Assembly: GCF_001425025.1 (NCBI RefSeq)
Contig: NZ_LMDE01000001.1
Location: forward strand, 799,033-863,032
Direction: 5' to 3'
DNA length: 64,000 bases
Origin: Nocardioides sp. Root122
GTDB taxonomy: Bacteria > Actinomycetota > Actinomycetes > Propionibacteriales > Nocardioidaceae
A model generated the notes under the pieces. That model did no database searches. It was given only the letters and a program-made list of their open reading frames with translations, and had not been told where the DNA came from. This document shows positions 16,906-25,202 of this stretch, in pieces. Position 1 is the first letter of the stretch; every line of letters begins with the position of its first letter. Position numbers and translations under genes: made by a program.

Positions 16906-16988
16906 GTCAGGGGTTCGCTGAACTTGTCGGCCCGTGCACGGCCTGACAAGTTCAGCGATCCCCGGCTGACCGGGGATCACTGGCCAGT
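16906..16988. repeat. Overlapping palindromes between the membrane-protein gene and hrpA
   Basis: A 19-bp stem with one mismatch (GGGGTTCGCTGAACTTGTC at 16910-16928 with GACAAGTTCAGCGATCCCC at 16945-16963) shares its 3' arm with a second perfect hairpin, GATCCCCGG-CTGA-CCGGGGATC (16957-16978). A perfect ACTGGCCAGT follows (16979-16988). The first two hairpins cannot form together. The set could be a terminator, a REP-type repeat or an attenuator for hrpA. Confidence 0.75.
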
Positions 16989-17017
16989 GTGAAATCGGGT
17001 TGCCGCAGTGGGCGAGA

Positions 17018-20000
17018 ATGGCGCGCGTTGTGAAGATCTCCTATCCGCCCGAGCTCCCGGTCTCCGCGCGCCGCGACGACATCGCGGCGGCGATCCGCGA
17101 CCACCAGGTGGTGATCGTGGCCGGTGAGACCGGCTCCGGCAAGACCACCCAGCTGCCGAAGATCTGCCTCGAGCTGGGCCGCGGCACCGGCTCGGCCGAC
17201 GGCGGCAAGCTGATCGGCCACACCCAGCCGCGGCGGATCGCCGCACGGTCGGTGGCCGAGCGGATCGCCGAGGAGCTCGGCACGGAGCTGGGCGACGTCG
17301 TCGGCTACCAGGTCCGCTTCACCGATCGCACGTCGAAGGCGAGCCGGGTCAAGCTGATGACCGACGGCATCCTGCTCGCCGAGCTGCAGCGCGACCGCGA
17401 CCTGCGGAAGTACGACACGCTCATCATCGACGAGGCGCACGAGCGCAGCCTCAACATCGACTTCCTCCTCGGCTACCTCAAGCGCCTGCTGCCGCGCCGT
17501 CCCGACCTCAAGGTGGTCATCACCAGCGCGACGATCGACGTGGACCGCTTCGCCGCCCACTTCGACGCGCCCGTGGTCGAGGTGTCGGGACGTACGTACC
17601 CGGTCGAGGTCCGCTACCGCCCGCTCCTCGAGCTGCCGGAGAACGACGAGGAGGGCGAGCCGGTCCAGCGCGACCAGACCGAGGCCATCCTCGACGCGGT
17701 GCGGGAGCTGTCCGGCGAGGGCCCGGGCGACGTGCTGGTCTTCCTGCCCGGCGAGCGCGAGATCCGCGACACCGCCGACGCCTTCGACGCCTTGAAGAGC
17801 GACCGGCTCGAGATCGTGCCCCTCTACTCCCGCCTGAGCGCCGCCGACCAGCACAAGGTGTTCTCCAGCCACCCCTCGATCGTGCGCCGGGTGGTGCTCG
17901 CCACCAACGTCGCCGAGACGTCGCTGACGGTCCCCGGCATCCGCTACGTCGTCGACACCGGCGTCGCGCGGATCAGCCGCTACTCGGTGCGGACCAAGGT
18001 GCAGCGCCTGCCCATCGAGCCGATCAGCCAGGCCTCGGCCAACCAGCGCTCCGGTCGCTGCGGCCGCGTGTCCGAGGGCATCGCGATCCGGCTCTACTCG
18101 GAGGAGGACTTCGAGGCCCGCCCGGAGTTCACCGACCCGGAGATCCTGCGCACCAACCTCGCCAGCGTGATCCTCCAGATGGCGTCGCTGCGCCTGGGCG
18201 ACATCGCGCGCTTCCCCTTCGTGGAGCCGCCCGACCGCCGCAACGTCAAGGCCGGCACCGACCTCCTCGAGGAGCTCGGCGCGGTCACGACCGAGGTCGC
18301 CCCGCAACGTGTGGCGAACCGGCCGTCCGAGCGGCCGCATCGCAACACGTCCGCCCCCGGCCCCCGCCTGACCAGCCTCGGCAAGCGGCTCGCGCGCCTG
18401 CCGATCGACCCGCGGCTGGGCCGGATGATCCTCGAGGCCGAGCGCCTCGGCTGTCTGCGCGACGTGCTCGTCATCGCGGCGGCGCTGTCCATCCAGGACC
18501 CCCGCGAACGGCCGGAGGAGCAGCGCCCGCAGGCCGACCAGCTCCACGCCCGCTTCAAGCACGAGTCCAGCGACTTCCTCACCTGGCTCAACCTGTGGCG
18601 CCACGTCAAGCAGCAGCAGAAGGAGCTGTCCTCCAGCGCGTTCCGCCGCATGTGCAAGCGCGAGCACCTCAACTACATGCGCATCCGCGAGTGGCAGGAC
18701 TACGAGTCGCAGCTGCGCCAGGTGTGCAAGGAGCTCAAGCTCGACATCGGGCACCCGGCCGACCTCCCCGACGAGGACGGCATCCACCAGGCACTCCTGT
18801 CGGGGCTGCTCAGCCACATCGGCGCCCTCGAGGAGCGGGAGAAGGCGCGGCCCGGCGAGCGGCGCCCGATGCGCGAGTACGTCGGCGCCCGCAACGCGCG
18901 CTTCGCAGTCTTCCCCGGCAGCGTGCTCAAGGGCCGCAACCCCGCCTTCCTGATGAGCGCCGAGCTGGTCGAGACCTCCCGGCTCTGGGCCCGGCAGAAC
19001 GCCGCGATCAACCCCGAGTGGGCCGAGCGGCTCGGCGCCCACCTGGTCAAGCGCACCTACTCCGAGCCGCACTGGTCCACCAAGCGGGCCGCGGTGATGG
19101 CGCGCGAGCGCGTCACGCTCTACGGCGTGCCTCTGGTCGCCGACCGCCTCGTGTCCTACGGCAAGGTCGACCCGCCGCTCGCCCGTGAGCTGTTCATCCG
19201 CCACGCCCTCGTCCAGCGGGAGTGGGACTTCCGGCACCGGTTCCTCGCCGAGAACGCGCGCCTCCTCGAGGAGGCCGAGGAGCTCGAGCACCGCGCCCGG
19301 CGCCGCGACATCGTCGTCGACGAGGAGACCCTGTTCGAGTTCTACGACCAGCGCGTCGGTGCCGACGTGGTGAGCGGCCAGCACTTCGACCAGTGGTGGA
19401 AGCGCGCGCGCCAGAAGCGGCCCGACCTGCTGACCTTCGACCCGGCGATGCTGACCCACCAGACGGCCGGGGAGGTGCGCGATCGCGACTTCCCCACGGA
19501 GTGGCACGACTCCGACGAGGCCGGGCTGACCTTCCCGATCAGCTACCACTTCGAGCCCGGGGCGGCCGACGACGGCCTCACCATCGACGTACCCGTGGCG
19601 ACGCTCAACCGGATCGATGCCGACGACTTCTCCTGGCTGGTGCCGGGCCTGCGCGAGGAGCTGGTCACCGAGCTGATCCGCTCGCTGCCCAAGAACCTCC
19701 GCGTGGCGATGGTGCCCGCGCCCAACACGGCGCGGGAGTTCCTCGCCGCGACGCCGCCCGGTGCCGAGCCGCTCCTCGACGCCCTCGAGCGCTTCGCCCG
19801 CAGCACCCGCAGCCTGCTCATCGACCGTGGGGCGTGGGACTGGTCGAAGGTGCCCGCGCACCTGCGGCCCACCTACCGCGTGCTGACCGAGGAGGGCGCC
19901 GAGGCCGGCCGCGGGAAGGACCTCGACGCGCTCAAGGAGCCGCTGCGGCCCACCTTCGAGCAGGCGATGGCCGACGTCGCCGCCGACTCGGGCGTCACCG

Positions 20001-20878
20001 CGACCGGCCAGACCCGGTGGACCTTCGGCACCATCGACGAGTCCTTCGTGCAGCGGCGGGCCGGGCACGAGGTGCGTGGCTTTCCGGCGTTGGTCGACGA
20101 GGGCACCAGCGTGGGCCTCCAGGTCCTGGCCACGCCCGACGAGGCGGCCGCCCACCACCGTCTCGGCGTACGCCGCCTCGTGCTGCTCGCCCTCGGCCCG
20201 GGTCCCTCGGTCGACGACGTCCTCGCCGCGGCCGGGCTCGACCAGCGGGCCCGGCTCGCCCTGGTCGGCTCGCCCTACCCGTCCGTGGGCGACCTCGTCG
20301 ACGACGTCCGCGCGGCCCTCGTCGGCGAGGTGGTCGACGCGCGACCAGCCGTGCGCGACGAGGCGTCGTACGACGCCGTGGTGGCCGCGGCCCGCGACGC
20401 CGTGGCCGGGGGGACCGGTGCCGCGGTGCACGACGTGATGCGGGTGCTGGAGGCCTGGCGGGCCACCGACAAGGCGATCTCGGGGCGCGCCGACCTGGCG
20501 ACGCTCCCGGCCCTGACCGACATGCGTGCCCAGGTGGGTCGGCTGATGGCGCCCGGCTTCATCGGGGAGGCAGGGGTGTCGCGGCTGCGCGACGTCGCCC
20601 GCTACCTCACCGCGGTGACGCACCGTCGTGAGCGGCTGGACGCCCAGGTGGCACGCGACCGCCAGCTGATGGACCAGCTCTCCGGCCTGCAGGAGGCGTG
20701 GCTGCACGCCGTCGCCGCGCTGCCCGAGGGGCAGCCGATGCCGCAGCACCTCCGCGACTCCCGGTGGCTGCTGGAGGAGTACCGGGTCTCGTTGTTCGCC
20801 CAGCAGCTGGGCACCCGGGAGAAGGTCAGCGACCAGCGCATCCGGAAGGTGATGGGCACCGCGGTCCAGCGACCATAG
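17018..20878 (+). CDS. hrpA: ATP-dependent RNA helicase HrpA (DEAH box)
   Basis: About 1286 residues, the length of HrpA. Helicase motifs in order: Walker A GETGSGKTTQLPK (near residue 40), DEAH box IIDEAHERS, motif III TSATID, motif V ATNVAETSLTVPG, and motif VI QRSGRCGRVSEG. These are followed by the HA2/OB region and a long C-terminal DUF3418 region (from about residue 650) found only in HrpA-type proteins. Expected role: RNA remodelling, recently linked to rescue of stalled ribosomes in E. coli. The start is uncertain: ATG 17000, ATG 17018 and GTG 17033 are all in frame, and the conserved part begins KISYPPELPVS right after 17033. Confidence 0.93.
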   Translation: MARVVKISYPPELPVSARRDDIAAAIRDHQVVIVAGETGSGKTTQLPKICLELGRGTGSADGGKLIGHTQPRRIAARSVAERIAEELGTELGDVVGYQVRFTDRTSKASRVKLMTDGILLAELQRDRDLRKYDTLIIDEAHERSLNIDFLLGYLKRLLPRRPDLKVVITSATIDVDRFAAHFDAPVVEVSGRTYPVEVRYRPLLELPENDEEGEPVQRDQTEAILDAVRELSGEGPGDVLVFLPGEREIRDTADAFDALKSDRLEIVPLYSRLSAADQHKVFSSHPSIVRRVVLATNVAETSLTVPGIRYVVDTGVARISRYSVRTKVQRLPIEPISQASANQRSGRCGRVSEGIAIRLYSEEDFEARPEFTDPEILRTNLASVILQMASLRLGDIARFPFVEPPDRRNVKAGTDLLEELGAVTTEVAPQRVANRPSERPHRNTSAPGPRLTSLGKRLARLPIDPRLGRMILEAERLGCLRDVLVIAAALSIQDPRERPEEQRPQADQLHARFKHESSDFLTWLNLWRHVKQQQKELSSSAFRRMCKREHLNYMRIREWQDYESQLRQVCKELKLDIGHPADLPDEDGIHQALLSGLLSHIGALEEREKARPGERRPMREYVGARNARFAVFPGSVLKGRNPAFLMSAELVETSRLWARQNAAINPEWAERLGAHLVKRTYSEPHWSTKRAAVMARERVTLYGVPLVADRLVSYGKVDPPLARELFIRHALVQREWDFRHRFLAENARLLEEAEELEHRARRRDIVVDEETLFEFYDQRVGADVVSGQHFDQWWKRARQKRPDLLTFDPAMLTHQTAGEVRDRDFPTEWHDSDEAGLTFPISYHFEPGAADDGLTIDVPVATLNRIDADDFSWLVPGLREELVTELIRSLPKNLRVAMVPAPNTAREFLAATPPGAEPLLDALERFARSTRSLLIDRGAWDWSKVPAHLRPTYRVLTEEGAEAGRGKDLDALKEPLRPTFEQAMADVAADSGVTATGQTRWTFGTIDESFVQRRAGHEVRGFPALVDEGTSVGLQVLATPDEAAAHHRLGVRRLVLLALGPGPSVDDVLAAAGLDQRARLALVGSPYPSVGDLVDDVRAALVGEVVDARPAVRDEASYDAVVAAARDAVAGGTGAAVHDVMRVLEAWRATDKAISGRADLATLPALTDMRAQVGRLMAPGFIGEAGVSRLRDVARYLTAVTHRRERLDAQVARDRQLMDQLSGLQEAWLHAVAALPEGQPMPQHLRDSRWLLEEYRVSLFAQQLGTREKVSDQRIRKVMGTAVQRP

Positions 20879-20966
20879 CCCGGGCCGGGCTCGCGCCGGT
20901 GCGATGAGTTCTCGCCCCCGCGGCCGTCATACGTGTGTCAGGCACGAGAAGACGGAAGGATGCGCG

Positions 20967-21962
20967 ATGACTGTGGACACACGGGTGGAGGAGCGGGACG
21001 TGACGGACCTCGAGGGGGTCGACGAGCCGGCGTTCTGGGCACTGGCGGACCGGCACCGCCGCGAGCTGCACGTGCACTGCTACCGGATGCTGGGGTCCTT
21101 CGAGGACGCCGAGGACGCCGTGCAGGAGACCTTCCTGCGGGCCTGGCGACGCCGGGAGACCTTCGAGGGTCGTTCGACCTTCCGGGCCTGGCTCTACCGG
21201 ATCGCCACCAACGCCTGCCTCGACCTGCTCGCCAAGCGCCGTCCGGAGCCGGCGACCGGCGGGGAGGTGCTGTGGCTGCAGCCCTATCCCGACCGGCTCC
21301 TCGACGAGCTGCCCGCGACGGGCGCGGACGAGCCGGAGGCACTGGCCGTGGCCCGCGAGACGATCGAGCTGGCCTACGTCGTCGCGGTGCAGCACCTCGC
21401 GCCGCGCGCCCGCGCCGCGCTGGTGCTGCGCGACGTGCTCGGCTGGCCGGCCAAGGAGGTCGCCGAGCTGCTGGGCGACTCGGTGAACTCGGTCAACAGC
21501 GCGCTCCAGCGCGCCCGCGCCGCGATGCGCGAGCACCTGCCCGCCGAGCGGCAGGAGTGGACCGGACGTGAGGACGACGCGGACAACCGCGAGCTCGTAC
21601 GCCGCTTCACCGAGGCCAGCGTGGCCACCGACATCGACACCCTCGCGACCATGCTGCGCGACGACGTGCGCTTCGCGATGCCGCCGACGCAGGGTCTCCT
21701 CGTGGGCCGCGACGCGGTGCTGGCGGACTGGATCGACGGCGGCTACCCCGAGATGACCGGGCTGCGGCCGGTTCCGACCGCGGTGAACCGCCAACCGGCG
21801 GTCGCTTACTACCTGTGGCGCGAGGACGAGGCGGCGTACCTCCCGCTGACGATCGACGTGCTCCGACTCGCCGGCGGCCAGGTCACCGAGGTCACCATCT
21901 TCGACGCCGACCAGTTCCCACGGCTCGGGCTGCCCGAGCGGCTGGAGGACGGCGATGAGTGA
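20967..21962 (+). CDS. ECF sigma-70 factor with SnoaL-like C-terminal domain
   Basis: 331 residues from ATG 20967, preceded by GGAAGGA. Sigma region 2 (ELHVHCYRMLGSFEDAEDAVQETFLRAWRR, FRAWLYRIATNACLDLLAKRRP) and region 4 (RAALVLRDVLGWPAKEVAELLGDSVNSVNSALQRARA) are clear. A ~130-residue SnoaL/NTF2-like domain follows (VRRFTEASVATDIDTLATMLRDDVRFAMPP ... VGRDAVLADWI). This matches the TIGR02960-type subfamily, where the tail replaces an anti-sigma factor. GAGTTCT and CGTCAT elements upstream (about 20907-20930) could form an ECF promoter, but this is weak. It overlaps the next gene by 8 bases, so the two are an operon. Confidence 0.9.
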   Translation: MTVDTRVEERDVTDLEGVDEPAFWALADRHRRELHVHCYRMLGSFEDAEDAVQETFLRAWRRRETFEGRSTFRAWLYRIATNACLDLLAKRRPEPATGGEVLWLQPYPDRLLDELPATGADEPEALAVARETIELAYVVAVQHLAPRARAALVLRDVLGWPAKEVAELLGDSVNSVNSALQRARAAMREHLPAERQEWTGREDDADNRELVRRFTEASVATDIDTLATMLRDDVRFAMPPTQGLLVGRDAVLADWIDGGYPEMTGLRPVPTAVNRQPAVAYYLWREDEAAYLPLTIDVLRLAGGQVTEVTIFDADQFPRLGLPERLEDGDE

Positions 21963-22413
21963 CACCACGTTCGCGACGCGCAGCGCGTCGGACCGACGGC
22001 TCGGCCGGGTGGCGGGCACGGGGCTCCTCGCGGCCGTCGCGGCGGCAGCCGCCACCGCGACCGGAGCGGCGCTCGCCCGCGCTGGCGGGGTCGGCTTCGA
22101 GGTCCCCGACGGCGGCGAGTCGATCCCGGTGTCCGGGGTGGCCTTCGTGACCGCCGTCCTCTCGCTCGTCGGCGTCGGCCTCGCCGTGGCGCTGCAGCGC
22201 TGGAGCGTCCGGCCGGCGGAGCGCTTCGTCCGGACGACCCTGACGCTCACCGCGGTGTCCCTGGTGCCGCCGTTCCTGGTCGGGGCGAGCCCCGGCACCA
22301 GCCTCACCCTGGTCGCGCTGCACCTGCTCGCGGCCGGGGTCGTGGTCCCGGCGCTGGCGCGGGCCCTGCGCTCGGGGCGCGGTTCCGCCGCGACGTCGGG
22401 CCGGCCCGCCTAG
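21955..22413 (+). CDS. DUF6069-like four-helix membrane protein
   Basis: 152 residues with four predicted membrane segments (GLLAAVAAAAATATGAALA; GVAFVTAVLSLVGVGLAVAL; LTLTAVSLVPPFLVGA; LTLVALHLLAAGVVVPALARAL). The basic N-terminus and short loops fit the DUF6069 family of actinobacterial membrane proteins. Start ATG 21955 lies inside the end of the sigma-factor gene, implying coupled translation, so it may be a target or modulator of that sigma factor. The TAG stop at 22411-22413 is also the beginning of the TAGTCT -10 box of the next gene. Confidence 0.65.
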   Translation: MSDTTFATRSASDRRLGRVAGTGLLAAVAAAAATATGAALARAGGVGFEVPDGGESIPVSGVAFVTAVLSLVGVGLAVALQRWSVRPAERFVRTTLTLTAVSLVPPFLVGASPGTSLTLVALHLLAAGVVVPALARALRSGRGSAATSGRPA

Positions 22414-22422
22414 TCTGGAGCG

Positions 22423-23019
22423 ATGACCGGCCGCACCCACCACCGCCCGATGACGCCCGGCGACGGCTTCTTCGCCGAGATCGCCGGGGGCACCGACCCG
22501 GCGAAGGTGCGGGAGGCGGGTGACCTGGCCGCGACGATCCTGGTCCGCGGCGCGCGGGAGTCCGACGACCCCGCGCTCGCGGAGCGGGTCGTCCACCTCG
22601 CCGAGAACGAGGGCCTCGAGACCCTCGCCGAGGTCTGGTCCGGGGCGCCGGCCGACACCTTGGCCGGCAGCCTGTGGCGGCTGTTCGTGCTCCGCGCCTG
22701 GGTGCACGCCGACCCCGAGCGGGTCGCGGAGGAGTACGACGCCGGCCAGCGCCGCGCCGACGTCGCCCGCGTCGTCGCCGGTGTGGCCGACCCGCCCGGT
22801 CCCGACGAGCTGCGCCGGATGGTCGACGAGGTCCTGCGCGGCATCGCACGCGGCGACTTCGCGGTGACGCTCCTCCGTGCGGCGGCCTTCGCGCGCGTCG
22901 TGGCGGCCGGACGCGCCACCCTCGGCGCGACGAGCCACGACGACATCGCCCGGATGCTGGTGCTCTCCGAGCAGCTCGAGGCGGCCGGACACGGGGAAAT
23001 CGCCAACCAGCTGGCCTGA
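22423..23019 (+). CDS. Conserved hypothetical helical protein
   Basis: 198 residues, soluble, predicted mostly alpha-helical. Charged helices such as LAERVVHLAENEGLETLAEVWSG and PDELRRMVDEVLRGIARGD alternate with Ala-rich ones. I do not recognise a family and see no catalytic motif. The start is supported by TAGTCT six bases before the ATG, a box whose first three bases are the stop codon of the preceding gene. No clear operon partner; the next gene has its own promoter. Confidence 0.62.
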   Translation: MTGRTHHRPMTPGDGFFAEIAGGTDPAKVREAGDLAATILVRGARESDDPALAERVVHLAENEGLETLAEVWSGAPADTLAGSLWRLFVLRAWVHADPERVAEEYDAGQRRADVARVVAGVADPPGPDELRRMVDEVLRGIARGDFAVTLLRAAAFARVVAAGRATLGATSHDDIARMLVLSEQLEAAGHGEIANQLA

Positions 23020-23028
23020 AGGACTAAA

Positions 23029-23076
23029 ATGGTCCTCGAGTGCGTCGGGCTGTGGCAGCCCCGGGTCCCGAAATAA
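23029..23076 (+). other. Possible 15-residue leader peptide with overlapping palindrome
   Basis: ATG GTC CTC ... AAA TAA encodes MVLECVGLWQPRVPK. It is immediately preceded by TAAAAT inside the inverted repeat AGGAC-TAAAATG-GTCCT (23020-23036). The AAA codon and TAA stop are atypical here. A small hairpin region and then the MazF-like gene follow. It could be a leader peptide, an operator, or chance. Confidence 0.25.
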
Positions 23077-23167
23077 GCCGCTACGAGCGGCCACGCGCCG
23101 TGAGGCGCTCCCGGTCCGGCGCACTCACACACGTCCCGGCCCGGTGCCGGTCCTCTAGTCTCGCGCC

Positions 23168-23542
23168 ATGGCGACCTACGAGCCGGAGATCGACGGTGAG
23201 CCGGATCCCGGCGAGGTGGTCTGGGCCTGGGTCCCCTACGAGGACGACCCGAGCCAGGGCAAGGACCGCCCGGTGCTGGTCCTCGACGTCGAGGGTGACG
23301 GCTGGACCGGGCTGATGCTCAGCAGCCAGGACCACGACCGCGACGCCGAGGACGAGGCCCGCTACGGCCGCTTCTGGATGGACGTCGGCACCGGTGGCTG
23401 GGACTCCCAGGGTCGCCCGAGCGAGGTCCGGCTCGACCGGGCGATCCACCTCGACCCCGACGGCGTACGACGTGAGGGCGCGGCGCTGGACCGTGTCGTC
23501 TTCGACGCGGTCCTCGCCGCCGTGCGCGCCCTGCCCGGCTGA
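23168..23542 (+). CDS. PemK/MazF-like protein (type II toxin fold)
   Basis: 124 residues. The N-terminal block PGEVVWAWVPYEDDPSQGKDRPVLVLDVEG matches the beta-barrel start of PemK/MazF family endoribonucleases (G-x-V-W...K-x-RP-V-L/V-V). The rest is more acidic than typical toxins, and the usual small antitoxin gene is missing upstream, where only a 15-codon frame occurs. It may be a solitary, possibly non-toxic member, as is common in actinobacteria. ATG 23168 lies 6 bases after TAGTCT. A 157-bp palindromic element begins two bases after its stop. Confidence 0.68.
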   Translation: MATYEPEIDGEPDPGEVVWAWVPYEDDPSQGKDRPVLVLDVEGDGWTGLMLSSQDHDRDAEDEARYGRFWMDVGTGGWDSQGRPSEVRLDRAIHLDPDGVRREGAALDRVVFDAVLAAVRALPG

Positions 23543-23543
23543 G

Positions 23544-23700
23544 CCTTGATCCACCGATCTCTCGCCTGCTACGCGCCACCATTCGGGCACGCTGGCCGCG
23601 TTGTCGCGCGCTCGACGGGCCCAGTGGCCCGCCTTCGGCGCTCCGCCTTGCCATCACACCCGCCTGATGGCTCGCGACGGCGTCGATCGGCAGATCCAGG
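23544..23700. repeat. 157-bp imperfect palindrome with terminal inverted repeats (MITE/REPIN-like)
   Basis: CCTTGATCCACCGATC (23544-23559) and its counterpart GATCGGCAGATCCAGG (23685-23700) pair at 13 of 16 positions. Adjacent sequences also pair partly, and the centre contains GGGCC-CAGT-GGCCC. It fills the gap between the MazF-like gene and the next promoter and has no credible coding sequence. Confidence 0.5.
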
Positions 23701-23779
23701 CTGAGGCGCAGGTCTCACCGTCCGCGGAGCCGAGCTGCGCGTCGCCCGGGGGTTGGGGCACATGCCCTAGGGTTTCGGC

Positions 23780-25198
23780 GTGCTGCTGCGACGTCTGTCC
23801 CTGACCGGCTGCGCCCTGATGATGGCGCTCGCCACCGCTGCGTGCACCGGTGACGGCGAGCCCGAGTCGCAGCCCACGACGTCGCCCACGACCTCGGCCA
23901 AGCCGACGGCGAAGCCCCGCGAGGTGACCTTCGGTGCCTACGGCAGCGAGGAGGAGGTCGCGGCCTTCCAGAGCGTGGTGGACTCCTTCAACGCCGCGTC
24001 GAGCACCCGCAAGGTCACGCTGAAGTCCTGGCCCGACCACGAGTCCGCGCTCGAGGACGTGCTCGCCGGCAACGCCCCCGACGCCTTCCTGACCTCGCGC
24101 ATCGACCTCGACCAGCTCGTCGGCGCTGACGTGCTGCAGCCGGTGAGTCTGCTGCTCGACGAGCGCGGCGTGGACTTCGGCGACCGCTTCTCCCGCGACG
24201 CCGTCGACGCCTTCGCGATGGACGACGAGCTGCAGTGCATGGCGTACTCGGTGTCGCCGATGGTCGTCTACTACAACACCCGGATGGTCGACTTCGACAA
24301 GATGGAGCGCCGCGACTACGACGTGCCCACCGCGGACTCCGAGGGCAACCGCGACCGCTGGACCCTCGCGGAGTTCGGCGCGGCCGCACAGTTCGCGTCG
24401 CGTCGTGGGGACAAGCGCGGCGTCTGGATCGACCCGACCCTGCAGGGGCTGGCGCCGTTCATCTACTCCGGCGACGGCGAGGTGTTCGACGACGACCGCG
24501 AGCCCACGTCGCTGAGCTTCTCCGACGACAACACGCGCGAGGCGCTGAGCGAGACGCTCGCCATCCTGCGCGACCCGACGATCACGCCGACCAACGCCCA
24601 GCTCGCCCGCGCGACGCCGGTGCAGCTGTTCAAGCGCGGCGAGCTCGCGATGATCGCCGGCTTCCGCAACCTCGTCCCCGAGCTCCGCGACGCCGACGAC
24701 CTCGACTTCGACGTGCTGCCGATGCCGACGATCGACACCCGCGCGACCGTCGGTGACATCAGCGGCCTGTGCCTGTCCAGCGACTCGCAGGTCCAGGGCG
24801 ACGCAGCCGACTTCATCGCCTACGCCGTCTCCGACGCGGCGATCGCCACCGTCGCCTCGACCGGCTACATCGTCCCGGCCAACACCGAGGTCGCCGCCTC
24901 GGAGGACTTCCTCGCTCCGACCCTCGAGCCCGAGCACTCCGGCGTCTTCAACGCGAGCATCCGCTACATGGAGGTGCCACCGTTCATCGACCGGCGCGAC
25001 GAGCTCGTCGAGGCGGTCACCCCGCTGCTCGAGCGGCTCGTGACCGCTCCCGGTGTGCTCGACCTCGACCTCGTCACCGAGCAGATCGACCAGGCCTCGC
25101 GGACGATCCTGTCGCCCGAGGAGACCGAGTCGCCCTCGGAGTCGCCCTCTGAGTCGCCCTCCGAGTCGACCTCGCCCTCGGAGTCTCCCTCCGAGTAG
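23780..25198 (+). CDS. Solute-binding lipoprotein, ABC family 1 type, with Ser/Pro/Glu tail
   Basis: 472 residues from GTG 23780 (TAGGGT six bases upstream). Lipobox TAAC at about residues 18-21 after LTGCALMMALAT; then a Thr/Ser/Pro linker. The extracellular solute-binding domain follows: VTFGAYGSEEEVAAFQSVVDSFNA, VLAGNAPDAFLTSRIDLDQLV, MAYSVSPMVVYYNTRMVDFD, IYSGDGEVFDD, ELAMIAGFRNLVPELR. This is the sugar/oligomer-binding fold. Unusually, the C-terminus ends in a repetitive tail (ESPSESPSESPSESTSPSESPSE) and no permease or ATPase genes are adjacent, so the transporter partner is elsewhere or absent. It is convergent with rnd, with stops 4 bases apart. Confidence 0.8.
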   Translation: MLLRRLSLTGCALMMALATAACTGDGEPESQPTTSPTTSAKPTAKPREVTFGAYGSEEEVAAFQSVVDSFNAASSTRKVTLKSWPDHESALEDVLAGNAPDAFLTSRIDLDQLVGADVLQPVSLLLDERGVDFGDRFSRDAVDAFAMDDELQCMAYSVSPMVVYYNTRMVDFDKMERRDYDVPTADSEGNRDRWTLAEFGAAAQFASRRGDKRGVWIDPTLQGLAPFIYSGDGEVFDDDREPTSLSFSDDNTREALSETLAILRDPTITPTNAQLARATPVQLFKRGELAMIAGFRNLVPELRDADDLDFDVLPMPTIDTRATVGDISGLCLSSDSQVQGDAADFIAYAVSDAAIATVASTGYIVPANTEVAASEDFLAPTLEPEHSGVFNASIRYMEVPPFIDRRDELVEAVTPLLERLVTAPGVLDLDLVTEQIDQASRTILSPEETESPSESPSESPSESTSPSESPSE

Positions 25199-25202
25199 CG
25201 GC

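Noticed and set aside
16952..20749. 1265-codon open frame antisense to hrpA
   Set aside because: It is the codon shadow of hrpA in GC-rich DNA: no domain, composition dominated by Ala/Arg/Gly/Leu/Val/His, while the sense frame has all helicase motifs.
23601..23804. Short open frame in the 157-bp palindromic region
   Set aside because: No ribosome-binding site and no motif; the sequence is explained by the imperfect palindrome.
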